Assembly (NCBI GenBank): GCA_046290575.1
Contig: JBKAGX010000006.1
Coordinates: 62,001-126,000, forward strand
Source of the DNA: JANQQJ01 sp046290575
GTDB lineage: Bacteria; Pseudomonadota; Alphaproteobacteria; SMXS01
Length of the DNA: 64,000 bases
Reading direction: 5' to 3'
Shown: positions 51,020 through 59,231 of the stretch, piece by piece
Layout: every line of letters starts with the position of its first letter
How positions within the stretch are numbered: position 1 is the stretch's first letter
Program-made: the position numbers and the translations under genes
Notes under the pieces: model-generated
Database searches by the model: none
What the model was told of the DNA's origin: nothing
Seen by the model: only the letters and a program-made list of their open reading frames with translations

Positions 51020-52596
51020 GCAAAGTTCTGATTTCCGACAAGCTGAGCCCGCGGGCGGCTGAGATTTTCAGTGAGCGCGGTGTCGAAGTCGACGTCAAGG
51101 TCGGTATGACGCCGGAAGAGCTGATCGCCTGCATCGGCGATTATGATGGCCTGGCGATCCGTTCAGCCACCAAAGTCACTGCGGAAGTGCTGGCGGCGGC
51201 TGAAAACCTCAAGGTCGTTGGCCGTGCGGGTATCGGTGTCGATAATGTTGATATTCCCCAGGCCACCGCGCGGGGCGTTGTGGTGATGAACACGCCGTTC
51301 GGCAATTCGATTACGACGGCTGAACATGCCATTGCGATGATGTTTGCGCTCGCCCGCCAGATTCCGGCCGCTGACGCCTCGACCCAGGCTGGCAAATGGG
51401 AAAAGTCCCGGTTCATGGGTGTCGAGCTGACCGGCAAGACGCTGGGTGTCATCGGGTGCGGCAATATCGGATCTATTGCCGCAGAGCGGGCGGTGGGCCT
51501 GCGTATGCGGGTCATTGCGTTTGATCCCTATCTGTCTGCGGAACGCGCGGCTGATCTGGGTGTCGAAAAGGTAGAACTCGACGATCTGTTTGGCCGGGCG
51601 GATTTCATCACACTGCACACACCGCTAACGGATACGACGCGCGGCATCATCGATGCCGCGGCCTTTGCCAAGATGAAAGACGGCGTGCGCATCGTAAACT
51701 GTGCGCGCGGCGGTCTGATCAATGAAGCTGATCTGAAGGACGCGCTCGACAGCGGCAAGGTGGCGGGGGCTGCGCTTGACGTGTTCGAGGTCGAGCCGGC
51801 AAAGGAAAACCCGCTTTTCGGGCATGACAAGCTCGTTGCGACACCGCATCTGGGGGCCTCTACATCTGAGGCGCAGGAAAACGTTGCGCTTCAGGTCGCT
51901 GAACAGATGGCGGATTATCTGGTCGATGGTGCGGTGACCAATGCCCTCAACATGCCGTCGATCACGGCTGAAGAGGCGCCGCGGCTGCAGCCCTATATGG
52001 CGCTGGCGGGTCAGTTGGGCCGGTTGATCGGCCAGATTACAGAGAGCAGCATCAAATGCGTGCGTATCGAATACGAGGGCCTCGCCACCGAGCTGAATAC
52101 CCGGCCTTTGAACGCGGTGATTCTACAGAGCTTGCTGTCGCCGGTGCTTGATGTGTCGGTCAACATGGTCAACGCGCCCGTTGTTGCCAAGGAACGCGAC
52201 ATCGATGTCAGCGAGAGCAAGCATAACCGCGAAGGCGCCTATGTGACGCTGATCCGCCTGACGGTCGAGACTGAGCATCGGTCCCGGACCATTGAAGGCA
52301 CCCTGTTCGCAGACCGGCAGCCCCGTATCGTCAACATCATGGGCATGGATGTGGAAGCCCAGCTGGGTGAGCATATGCTGTTCATCGCCAATGAAGACAG
52401 GCCGGGTTACATCGGTGCGCTGGGCACCTTGCTGGGTGAGGCTGGCGTCAACATCGCGAACTTCAATCTGGGCCGCGAGCGGCAGGGCGAGGGCGCGATC
52501 TCACTGATCGATGTTGATCAGCCAATATCTGATGATCTGTTGACCAAGGTGCGGGCTTTGCCGCATGTGCGCCAGGCCCAGGCCCTGTCGTTTTAG
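51016..52596 (+). CDS. serA: D-3-phosphoglycerate dehydrogenase
   Basis: This 526-residue long-form SerA, the first step of serine synthesis, has the NAD motif GKTLGVIGCGNIGSIAAERA, catalytic region NCARGGLINEADLKDAL and ATPHLGASTSEAQENVALQ. An intervening domain (about 315-450) precedes the C-terminal ACT domain (MLFIANEDRPGYIGALGTLL), the place where serine feedback acts in other SerA. It is coupled to serC by an ATGA-type overlap. Confidence 0.95.
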   Translation: MSKVLISDKLSPRAAEIFSERGVEVDVKVGMTPEELIACIGDYDGLAIRSATKVTAEVLAAAENLKVVGRAGIGVDNVDIPQATARGVVVMNTPFGNSITTAEHAIAMMFALARQIPAADASTQAGKWEKSRFMGVELTGKTLGVIGCGNIGSIAAERAVGLRMRVIAFDPYLSAERAADLGVEKVELDDLFGRADFITLHTPLTDTTRGIIDAAAFAKMKDGVRIVNCARGGLINEADLKDALDSGKVAGAALDVFEVEPAKENPLFGHDKLVATPHLGASTSEAQENVALQVAEQMADYLVDGAVTNALNMPSITAEEAPRLQPYMALAGQLGRLIGQITESSIKCVRIEYEGLATELNTRPLNAVILQSLLSPVLDVSVNMVNAPVVAKERDIDVSESKHNREGAYVTLIRLTVETEHRSRTIEGTLFADRQPRIVNIMGMDVEAQLGEHMLFIANEDRPGYIGALGTLLGEAGVNIANFNLGRERQGEGAISLIDVDQPISDDLLTKVRALPHVRQAQALSF

Positions 52597-52626
52597 CAAG
52601 TTTTCTAACACCCGTAGTTGGACATT

Positions 52627-53772
52627 ATGACCGACCCTGCGACACATGCCCTTCTGCCGGAAGGGCTACACGACACGTTGGCGCCCGCCGCTGAGTTCGA
52701 GTTTCGTACGGTGGTGACACTGCTGTCCTGTTTCGCGCAGTACGGTTACGACCAGGTGGCTCCGCCGTTGGTGGAATTCGAGGAAAGCCTGCTGGCCGGT
52801 GTTGGCGCGGCCGAAGGCCGCCGCATGTTCCGGCTGATGGACCCGGTCTCCAGCCGGATGATGGGCGTGCGCACGGATATGACGACCCAGGTGGCGCGGA
52901 TTGCCGCAACACGGCTTGCAGGGGCACCGCGCCCGACGCGGCTGTGTTATGCGGGGCAGGTATTGCGGGTCAAAAGCAGCCAGTTGCGGTCCGAACGGGA
53001 ATTCGGCCAGGCCGGGGTCGAGCTGATCGGCAGTGATTCTCTCAATGCCAAGGCGGAGGTCATTGCGCTGGCCGGCGAGGCGCTGAAATCTGTCGGCGCT
53101 AACCAATTTTCTGTCGACCTTACGGTGCCGACGCTGGTGCCGATGATTGTCGAGGCCCTGGGGCTGGCAGCTGCTGAGGCTGAGGCCGCGCGGATTGCCC
53201 TCGATGAGAAAGACATGGCAGCTTTAGCGGCAATCGACGGCCAGGCTGGCGAGGTGCTGGAACAGCTTTTGTCGGCGGCAGGCCCGGCAGAGAAGGCGCT
53301 GGGTATTCTGAAAGGCATGACATTGCCGCCGCCTGCTGCTGAATTGGTTCAACGGCTTCAGGACTTGGTCGGCAAGCTACAAGTGCTCGCGCCGGATCTG
53401 ACCCTGACCATCGACCCCGGCGAATTCCGGCGCTTTGAGTATCATTCCGGTATCTGCTTCACGATTTTTGCTAGCGGCGTGCCTGGCGAAATCGGCCGGG
53501 GCGGCCGCTACGACGTACAGGTTGAGGGTGGCACGGAACCGGCGGTTGGCGCGACGCTTTATGTGGACGCCCTGCTTCGGACTCTGCCTCGCCCGGCGGG
53601 ATCCAAATCTGTCTACCTGCCGGCCGGCACCGCACCTGATGCGGCAAAGGCGTTGCGGGAGTCGGGCCTGCGCACGATTCAGGGGCTGGAGCCCGTCGAT
53701 GACGAGGCCGAAGAAGCCAAGCGGCTGGGCTGCAGTCACGTCTTTCAAAACGGCCGCGCTGAGGAGCTATAG
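52627..53772 (+). CDS. hisZ: ATP phosphoribosyltransferase regulatory subunit HisZ
   Basis: This 381-residue HisRS-like paralogue lacks aminoacylation function and activates short-form HisG. It shows LLPEGLHDTLAPAAEFEFRT, YGYDQVAPPLVEFEESLL, class II motif 2 region MRTDMTTQVARIAATRL and FGQAGVELIGSDS. The C-terminal anticodon-binding domain of HisRS is absent. ATG at 52627 was preferred to TTG at 52618. Lying between serA and purA is the common alphaproteobacterial order. Confidence 0.92.
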   Translation: MTDPATHALLPEGLHDTLAPAAEFEFRTVVTLLSCFAQYGYDQVAPPLVEFEESLLAGVGAAEGRRMFRLMDPVSSRMMGVRTDMTTQVARIAATRLAGAPRPTRLCYAGQVLRVKSSQLRSEREFGQAGVELIGSDSLNAKAEVIALAGEALKSVGANQFSVDLTVPTLVPMIVEALGLAAAEAEAARIALDEKDMAALAAIDGQAGEVLEQLLSAAGPAEKALGILKGMTLPPPAAELVQRLQDLVGKLQVLAPDLTLTIDPGEFRRFEYHSGICFTIFASGVPGEIGRGGRYDVQVEGGTEPAVGATLYVDALLRTLPRPAGSKSVYLPAGTAPDAAKALRESGLRTIQGLEPVDDEAEEAKRLGCSHVFQNGRAEEL

Positions 53773-53774
53773 GC

Positions 53775-55067
53775 ATGGGTAACGTCGTGGTTATAGGCTC
53801 CCAGTGGGGCGACGAAGGCAAGGGCAAGATCGTCGACTGGCTCTCGGAGCGTGCGGATGTCGTCGTCCGTTTTCAGGGCGGCCATAATGCAGGCCACACC
53901 CTGGTGGTGGGCAACACCACCTATAAGCTCAGCCTGCTGCCGTCCGGTGTTGTGCGGGGGCGCCCCTCACTGATTGGCAACGGGGTGGTTGTTGACCCCT
54001 GGGCGCTGATTGACGAGATGGAGCGATTGCGCGGCCAGGGGCTTGAGATCAGCCCGGAAACTTTGCACATCGCAGAGAATGCGTCGCTGATCCTGCCGCT
54101 GCATGGTGAGCTTGATGCCATGCGCGAGGACGCCTCCAGCGACGCCACCAAGATCGGCACCACGCGGCGTGGCATCGGCCCGGCCTATGAAGACAAGGTG
54201 GGTCGCCGTGCGCTGCGCGTCTGTGACCTGGGTGACCGGGCGGGGATCGAAGCGCGCGTCGATGCCTTGCTGGCACATCACAATCCGTTGCGCCGGGGCT
54301 TCGGCCAGCCGGAGGTCGACCGCGATGCGCTGATCGCGCTGATTGAAGACATTGCCGACAAGGTGCTGCCTTTCGCCGGGCCGACCCTGGAATTCCTGAC
54401 GGATGCGCGGCGCAGCGGCCAGCGTATCCTGTTTGAAGGTGCGCAAGGCACCATGCTGGATGTGGACCACGGCACCTATCCCTTTGTGACGTCGTCCAAC
54501 ACCATTGCAGGCCAGGCGGCGGGCGGCTCAGGCATGGGCCCTGGGGCGCTGGATTACGTGTTGGGCATCACCAAAGCCTATACGACGCGCGTGGGCGAGG
54601 GACCGTTCCCGACCGAGCAGAACAATGAGATTGGCCAGCTATTGGGCGAAAAGGGCCATGAGTTCGGCACCGTCACCGGCCGCCAGCGCCGTTGCGGCTG
54701 GTTCGATGCCGTTATGGTCCGCCAGGCGGTCAAGGTCGGCGGTATCACGGGGATAGCGCTCACCAAGCTCGATGTGCTCGACGGGATGCAAGAGCTGAAG
54801 GTCTGTACCGGCTATCGGCTGGATGGCGAGGACGTTTCCTATCTTCCCGCCGCCGCTGATAAGCAAGCACGGATCGAGCCTGTCTATGAGAGCATGGAGG
54901 GCTGGTCCGACAGCACCTTCGGCGCGCGCAGCTGGGCCGATCTTCCCGCCACAGCCATCAAATATATCCGCCGCATTGAAGAGCTGATCGAAGCGCCTGT
55001 GGCGATGCTCTCCACCAGCCCTGAACGCGAGGATACGATCCTGGTGCGCGACCCGTTTACGGATTAG
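53775..55067 (+). CDS. purA: adenylosuccinate synthetase
   Basis: This 430-residue enzyme joins IMP and aspartate with GTP in AMP synthesis. It shows VVVIGSQWGDEGKGKIVDWL (P-loop variant), GGHNAGHTLVV, GTTRRGIGPAYEDK, VTSSNTIAGQAAGGSGMGP and TVTGRQRRCGWFDAV. It begins two bases after the hisZ stop and its end overlaps the convergent vapC-like gene by four bases. Confidence 0.97.
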   Translation: MGNVVVIGSQWGDEGKGKIVDWLSERADVVVRFQGGHNAGHTLVVGNTTYKLSLLPSGVVRGRPSLIGNGVVVDPWALIDEMERLRGQGLEISPETLHIAENASLILPLHGELDAMREDASSDATKIGTTRRGIGPAYEDKVGRRALRVCDLGDRAGIEARVDALLAHHNPLRRGFGQPEVDRDALIALIEDIADKVLPFAGPTLEFLTDARRSGQRILFEGAQGTMLDVDHGTYPFVTSSNTIAGQAAGGSGMGPGALDYVLGITKAYTTRVGEGPFPTEQNNEIGQLLGEKGHEFGTVTGRQRRCGWFDAVMVRQAVKVGGITGIALTKLDVLDGMQELKVCTGYRLDGEDVSYLPAAADKQARIEPVYESMEGWSDSTFGARSWADLPATAIKYIRRIEELIEAPVAMLSTSPEREDTILVRDPFTD

Positions 55068-55444
55068 GCGGGCAGCACCTTGACGTCATAGGCCGAGATA
55101 AAGCGATCCCGCGTCACCATAGTCATATCTTCCCGTTGCGCTTGCGCGATCATTATCCGGTCAAATGGGTCCAGGTGGTAAAAGGGTAAAGTCTTGATAA
55201 TCTCTATGTGCTGAACGAAGACGGGCAGTAGATGCATATCTTCCCGTTGCATGTTTTCCCAAAGGTCTCCATCGACTTTCAGCTTTCCGTTGCTCTCCTT
55301 GATCGCAATTTCCCACAGCGCGACCGTGCTGACGGCAACAGACACCTCGGCTGCCCTAATTGTCTCGCGCGCAGGTGCGGCGATGAGCCCCGGGTCTTGC
55401 ATCCACCAGATCAAAACATGTGAGTCGAGAAGCAGACCGCTCAA
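55064..55444 (-). CDS. VapC-type PIN-domain toxin
   Basis: This 126-residue PIN-domain RNase-like toxin has acidic residues in LLLDSHVLIWWMQD, ALWEIAIKESNGKL, LDPFDRIMIAQAQ and MTMVTRDRFISAYDV, the four clusters of the PIN active site. The early LLLDSHVLIWW belongs to the VapC subgroup paired with Phd-like antitoxins. Its ATG overlaps the antitoxin stop by four bases. Confidence 0.9.
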   Translation of the reverse strand: MSGLLLDSHVLIWWMQDPGLIAAPARETIRAAEVSVAVSTVALWEIAIKESNGKLKVDGDLWENMQREDMHLLPVFVQHIEIIKTLPFYHLDPFDRIMIAQAQREDMTMVTRDRFISAYDVKVLPA

Positions 55445-55722
55445 CTCTTGTCCTTACTGATATCGAACAGATAGTCGGTTTCACTCGAATAGAACGACTC
55501 GATCACGTCGTCGGGCAAAGGATCGTCGAAGTCATCGGCGATCCAGATTTTGCCTTTTAGCAGCCCGCCCTTGCGCGGTTCCTTGCGTTTTTCGGGCAGA
55601 GGGCCCAGGCGCGCCAGGGGTTTGCCCGCCTTGCAGATGACGATTTCTTCGCCCTGGGCGGCTTTATCCACAAGCTCGGAGAGCTTGGTTTTTGCCTCAT
55701 AGAGATTGTATTGAACTGTCAT
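55441..55722 (-). CDS. Phd/YefM-type antitoxin
   Basis: This 93-residue antitoxin has the Phd/YefM N-terminal DNA-binding fold (YNLYEAKTKLSELVDKAAQG, EEIVICKAGKPLARLGPL) and an acidic C-terminal toxin-binding tail (IADDFDDPLPDDVIESF). It should repress its own operon through the TTGGTCAAG boxes upstream and neutralise the downstream PIN toxin. Confidence 0.9.
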   Translation of the reverse strand: MTVQYNLYEAKTKLSELVDKAAQGEEIVICKAGKPLARLGPLPEKRKEPRKGGLLKGKIWIADDFDDPLPDDVIESFYSSETDYLFDISKDKS

Positions 55723-55730
55723 GACGGCAC

Positions 55731-55776
55731 CTTGACCAACTTGGTCAAGATAGTGAGTTGGTCAAGGTTGGTCAGG
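55731..55776. promoter_or_regulatory. operator array of the toxin-antitoxin operon
   Basis: Four 9-base boxes are seen: CTTGACCAA (55731-55739) facing TTGGTCAAG (55741-55749) as a perfect palindrome around one base, then TTGGTCAAG (55758-55766) and TTGGTCAGG (55768-55776) as direct repeats ten bases apart. The palindrome lies nine bases before the antitoxin start codon, as expected for autorepression. The last box runs into the rpoH stop region. Confidence 0.75.
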
Positions 55777-56686
55777 AGGCGCCCATCTCAACGCGCGCAT
55801 CCTCTGCGTCGATCTGCTTTTCGCGCATGGCGTTTTTCATGGCCTTCTGCAGCTTCTCGAAGGCACGGACCTCAATCTGACGCACCCGCTCGCGGCTGAT
55901 GTCGTAGATCTGGCTCAGATCTTCCAGCGTCGACGGGTTATCCTTCAACCGGCGCTCTGTCAGAATATGCTTTTCGCGGTCATTGAGCACGTCCATGGCG
56001 TCCGCCAGCAACTCACGGCGCATCGACATTTCGTCGTCCTCGGCGATGCGGGATTCCTGATCCATGTCTTCATCGACCAGCATATCCTGCCACTCGGACT
56101 CCGAATCCTCGCGCAGCGGCGCGTTCAGGGAGCTGTCCGGTGCGGTCAGACGGCGGTTCATATTCACCACTTCATCTTCGGATACGCCCAGCCGGCGGGC
56201 GATTTCCTCGACATCTTCAGGGCGAAGGTCGCCTTCCTCGATGGCTTCGATCTGACCCTTGATCTTGCGCAGGTTGAAGAACAGCTTCTTCTGCGCTGCC
56301 GTCGTGCCCATTTTCACCAGCGACCAGGACCGCAGGACATATTCCTGAATCGAGGCACGAATCCACCACATGGCATAGGTCGACAGCCGGAAACCCTTTT
56401 CCGGATCAAAGCGCTTTACCGCCTGCATCATGCCGACATTGCCTTCAGAGATCAGCTCTCCCAGCGGCAGGCCATAGCCGCGATAGCCCATGGCGATCTT
56501 GGCCACAAGGCGCAGATGGCTGGTCACCAGCTTGTGCGCGGCTTCAGTATCTTCATGTTCCGTCCAGCGGCGGGCGAGCATGTACTCTTCTTCCTTCGCC
56601 AGCATCGGAAACTTGCGAATTTCCTGAAGATAGCGGGAAAGGTTGCCCTCCGGGCTGATCACGGCCGGTAGAGATGTACTCGTCAT
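55772..56686 (-). CDS. rpoH: RNA polymerase heat-shock sigma factor RpoH (sigma-32)
   Basis: This 304-residue sigma-70 family factor has region 1.2/2 (NLSRYLQEIRKFPMLAKEEE, HLRLVAKIAMGYRGYGLPLG), region 2.3/2.4 (FRLSTYAMWWIRASIQEYVL) with the RpoH box-like QKKLFFNLRK after it, and region 4 helix-turn-helix (LEDLSQIYDISRERVRQIEV). GGAGGGACAC precedes the ATG. It follows rluD by 50 bases and would read the CTTGAA-type promoter of hsp20. Confidence 0.96.
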   Translation of the reverse strand: MTSTSLPAVISPEGNLSRYLQEIRKFPMLAKEEEYMLARRWTEHEDTEAAHKLVTSHLRLVAKIAMGYRGYGLPLGELISEGNVGMMQAVKRFDPEKGFRLSTYAMWWIRASIQEYVLRSWSLVKMGTTAAQKKLFFNLRKIKGQIEAIEEGDLRPEDVEEIARRLGVSEDEVVNMNRRLTAPDSSLNAPLREDSESEWQDMLVDEDMDQESRIAEDDEMSMRRELLADAMDVLNDREKHILTERRLKDNPSTLEDLSQIYDISRERVRQIEVRAFEKLQKAMKNAMREKQIDAEDARVEMGAS

Positions 56687-56736
56687 GTGTCCCTCCGATC
56701 TTCGGTCGGCATTCTACTAAATTGAACGCGGCTTGG

Positions 56737-57717
56737 CTAACCGGCCGAGAGCCGGTCTATTAATGCGAACATGTCAGATGGGGGTTCGCTGTTAAATGTC
56801 AAGGGGTTGCCCGTTACCGGGTGGGTAAAGCCCAATATGGCTGCGTGCAGCGCCTGGCGCCCGAATTCATCAATAAAAGCACGCGTTTCGGGTGACAGAC
56901 CGCGCGCCCGCCGTCCCCGCCCATAGACCGGGTCGCCGATCACCGCATGGCCGATATGCGTCAAATGGACGCGAATTTGGTGGGTGCGGCCGGTTTCCAG
57001 CCGGCACTCGACCAGGCTGGCGTGCGGATCCGCCGGTTCGCCGAAAATGCGCTCGACCCTGTAATGGGTTATGGCATGGCGGCCGTGTTCGGTGATCGCC
57101 TGTTTCTGCCGATTGTGTTTGCTGCGGGCGATCGGCGCATCCACGGTGCCCTGCCGCGGCCTTGGCGCGCCCCAGACCAGCGCCTGATAGGCACGCTCGA
57201 TGTCATGGGCGGCAAACAGTTCGGTCAGCCCCTGATGCGCCTCATCGGTCTTGGCGGCGACCAGCAGACCCGATGTACCCTTATCCAGCCGGTGGACAAT
57301 CCCAGGCCGCTTCACGCCGCCAATGCCGGAGAGGGTGTCGCCGCAATGCGCGATCAGGGCGTTGACCAGCGTACCGGTCGCGTGCCCGGCGCCTGGATGG
57401 ACCACCAGCCCGGCCGGTTTGTCGATAATGATCAGATGTTCGTCCTCGAAGACCACGGTCAGTGGAATGTCTTCGCCTTGTGGGTCGGGGTCGATCGCCT
57501 GTGGAATTGTGACCTCGAACGTCTGGCCCTGTTTGACCTTGGCGGCGGCGTTCTCTATCGTCCGCGCCGCTTCGGGGCCGGTCTGACGGATCTGCCCTGC
57601 AGCGATCAAAGCCTGAATGCGGGCGCGCGACAGATCGGGCAGGGCGGCAGCGAGCGCCTTGTCGACCCGGTCGCCGTCGGCTTCCGGCGCAATAGTAACT
57701 TCGGTCAGTGTGGTCAT
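56737..57717 (-). CDS. rluD: RluA-family 23S rRNA pseudouridine synthase
   Basis: This 326-residue enzyme has an S4 RNA-binding domain (DRVDKALAAALPDLSRARIQ) then a catalytic domain with VHRLDKGTSGLLV (catalytic Asp in RLDK) and LETGRTHQIRVHL. The order rpoH-rluD is conserved in alphaproteobacteria, which supports RluD over RluA or RluC. ATG at 57717 overlaps the start codon of the divergent gene within CATG. Confidence 0.9.
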   Translation of the reverse strand: MTTLTEVTIAPEADGDRVDKALAAALPDLSRARIQALIAAGQIRQTGPEAARTIENAAAKVKQGQTFEVTIPQAIDPDPQGEDIPLTVVFEDEHLIIIDKPAGLVVHPGAGHATGTLVNALIAHCGDTLSGIGGVKRPGIVHRLDKGTSGLLVAAKTDEAHQGLTELFAAHDIERAYQALVWGAPRPRQGTVDAPIARSKHNRQKQAITEHGRHAITHYRVERIFGEPADPHASLVECRLETGRTHQIRVHLTHIGHAVIGDPVYGRGRRARGLSPETRAFIDEFGRQALHAAILGFTHPVTGNPLTFNSEPPSDMFALIDRLSAG

Positions 57718-58078
57718 GAGCAAACCTGTGAACCAAAATGAGCGTCTTGCCAAGGCCGCAGCCATTATCATGGGCGTGCTGCTAGTGGGATCGATTGTTG
57801 TTTTCCTGATCCTGATGCTGACCCGCTCCCCCTTCGAACGCCTCGATGAGGCCGGTGACGCTGAGCCGATGGACGAAATCGTGGTCACCGATGCCCCGGT
57901 CGACCTCGGCAATCTGGATATTGCCATCCCTGCGGGGGGCAAGGTTGTCAGCCTGGAAGCGACGCGTTTTGAGATTCTGGTCCTGATCGATACGCCGCAG
58001 GGGCAGCAGGGACTTGTCATGGACCGAAATAGCGGTACTGTTCTCGCCCGTTTGCGATTCAACCCGGATGCACCATGA
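57716..58078 (+). CDS. DUF6476-like single-pass membrane protein
   Basis: This 120-residue protein has one helix near the N-terminus (AAIIMGVLLVGSIVVFLILM) and a C-terminal region of beta character (VVSLEATRFEILVLIDTPQG). It matches the alphaproteobacterial DUF6476 type from memory. ATG at 57716 shares two bases with the rluD start on the other strand; GTG at 57728 is an alternative. Its stop overlaps the next gene (ATGA). Function is unknown. Confidence 0.7.
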   Translation: MSKPVNQNERLAKAAAIIMGVLLVGSIVVFLILMLTRSPFERLDEAGDAEPMDEIVVTDAPVDLGNLDIAIPAGGKVVSLEATRFEILVLIDTPQGQQGLVMDRNSGTVLARLRFNPDAP

Positions 58079-58500
58079 TCGATATTCACCGCGACCTGAA
58101 ATCCATCATTCGCTATCAGGCGGCGCACGCCTATCCAGAGGAATGCTGCGGCATGCTGGTCGGCACGCGCGACGGTGACAAGGTGGTTGTCCACGAAGTT
58201 GTCGCCGCGCCCAATGTGTCGGACAGCCCGAAAGACAGCTTCGAGATCGACCCGCAGTCCCGGTTGACCCTGCAAAAGCTGCTGCGGGGCACGCCGCGCG
58301 AAATCGTCGGGCATTTCCATTCTCATCCGGATGGAGAGGCCAAACCCTCTGACCGGGACCGGGAGCAGCTGTTGGAGCCAGATCTTTACTGGATCGTCGC
58401 GTCGGTCAATGAAGGCGGCGTCGGCGAGATGGGCATCTTCCAGTTTGATGAAGCGGCCGGTGAATTCGTGCCCGCTGAAGAGGCGCCCGCGCTCGTCTAG
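58075..58500 (+). CDS. M67-family JAMM/MPN+ metallopeptidase
   Basis: This 141-residue protein has the JAMM zinc site complete: Glu in YPEECCGMLVG (near residue 22) and GHFHSHPDGEAKPSDRD supplying the HxH, Ser and Asp. Such stand-alone JAMM proteins resemble Mec+ and can trim sulfur-carrier or ubiquitin-like proteins, but no such partner gene is adjacent. It is coupled to the DUF6476 gene by an ATGA overlap. Confidence 0.88.
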   Translation: MIDIHRDLKSIIRYQAAHAYPEECCGMLVGTRDGDKVVVHEVVAAPNVSDSPKDSFEIDPQSRLTLQKLLRGTPREIVGHFHSHPDGEAKPSDRDREQLLEPDLYWIVASVNEGGVGEMGIFQFDEAAGEFVPAEEAPALV

Positions 58501-58524
58501 TCTTCCCGTCGCCCCAGATTTCGC

Positions 58525-58553
58525 TTGATCGCGGGCATAACCAGCGCCTATCT
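58525..58553 (+). promoter_or_regulatory. sigma-70 promoter of tRNA-Glu
   Basis: TTGATC (58525-58530), a 17-base spacer and CTATCT (58548-58553) lie 26 bases before the tRNA. Confidence 0.5.
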
Positions 58554-58578
58554 AGTGGCCCGTTCGAAACGGCCCGAC

Positions 58579-58654
58579 GCTCCCTTCGTCTAGTGGCCTA
58601 GGACGCCGCCCTCTCACGGCGGAAACAGGGGTTCGAGTCCCCTAGGGAGCGCCA
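58579..58654 (+). tRNA. tRNA-Glu (CUC anticodon)
   Basis: This is a 76-base tRNA with acceptor GCTCCCT/AGGGAGC, anticodon stem CCGCC/GGCGG with loop CTCTCAC (anticodon CUC), T-arm GGGGTTCGAGTCCCC and encoded CCA (58652-58654). CUC reads GAG; the UUC isoacceptor is not in this window. Confidence 0.96.
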
Positions 58655-58774
58655 TTCCCTGATCGTATAATCCTATGACCTGCGGCTTTGTTTTTGCATT
58701 ACGGTCGTTTGCAGGATTATGCGGGTCTGAGACCGTATCTATTGGTTAGTGGTGTAAACTTGGGGAGTGAAATC

Positions 58775-59056
58775 ATGATCAAGAAACTCGTTTCCGCACT
58801 GTTTGTCGTTGCACTGATGGCGCCGTTGTCCGGCTATGCCGGGGAAAAATCCACATCCACCGGTGCTGACGCAGGCACGGATGCCACAGGTGCCGAGAGC
58901 GCCGGCAAGACCTCTGACTGCGATGCATCTGCGTCCGGCGACGACAGGGACGCGGTTGGCGGCAACACTGTAGACGATGACTGTGACGACGAGACGGCCA
59001 AGGCCGGGTCCGGTTCCGGCACCGGCTACAGCGGCAACAAGGAAGCCGGCTACTGA
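58775..59056 (+). CDS. small acidic secreted protein of unknown function
   Basis: This 93-residue protein has a signal peptide (MIKKLVSALFVVALMAPLSG, cleavage after YAG) and then a low-complexity mature part of about 70 residues rich in Asp, Gly, Ser, Thr and Ala. The mature part has two cysteines (SDCDASAS and DDDCDDE) in acidic surroundings. GGGGAGTG precedes the ATG. Asp-rich segments suggest calcium or metal binding, but that is inference. It is monocistronic; 59057-59231 downstream shows nothing clear. Confidence 0.6.
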   Translation: MIKKLVSALFVVALMAPLSGYAGEKSTSTGADAGTDATGAESAGKTSDCDASASGDDRDAVGGNTVDDDCDDETAKAGSGSGTGYSGNKEAGY

Positions 59057-59231
59057 GTCTTCCGGTCCTGCTGTGGACGCATTCAGGTAGATCCAATCGT
59101 GGCGGGCCGACCTTTCGGGCATGCGCCTCCATATGCTCGCAAATTACCGCGGCATGAGGATCTCTGCGAATCAGCGGCCTGTGCTCTTGCGGCCAATGGG
59201 TGTCGAGGTTCGCCCTGATTAGGGAAGGGGC

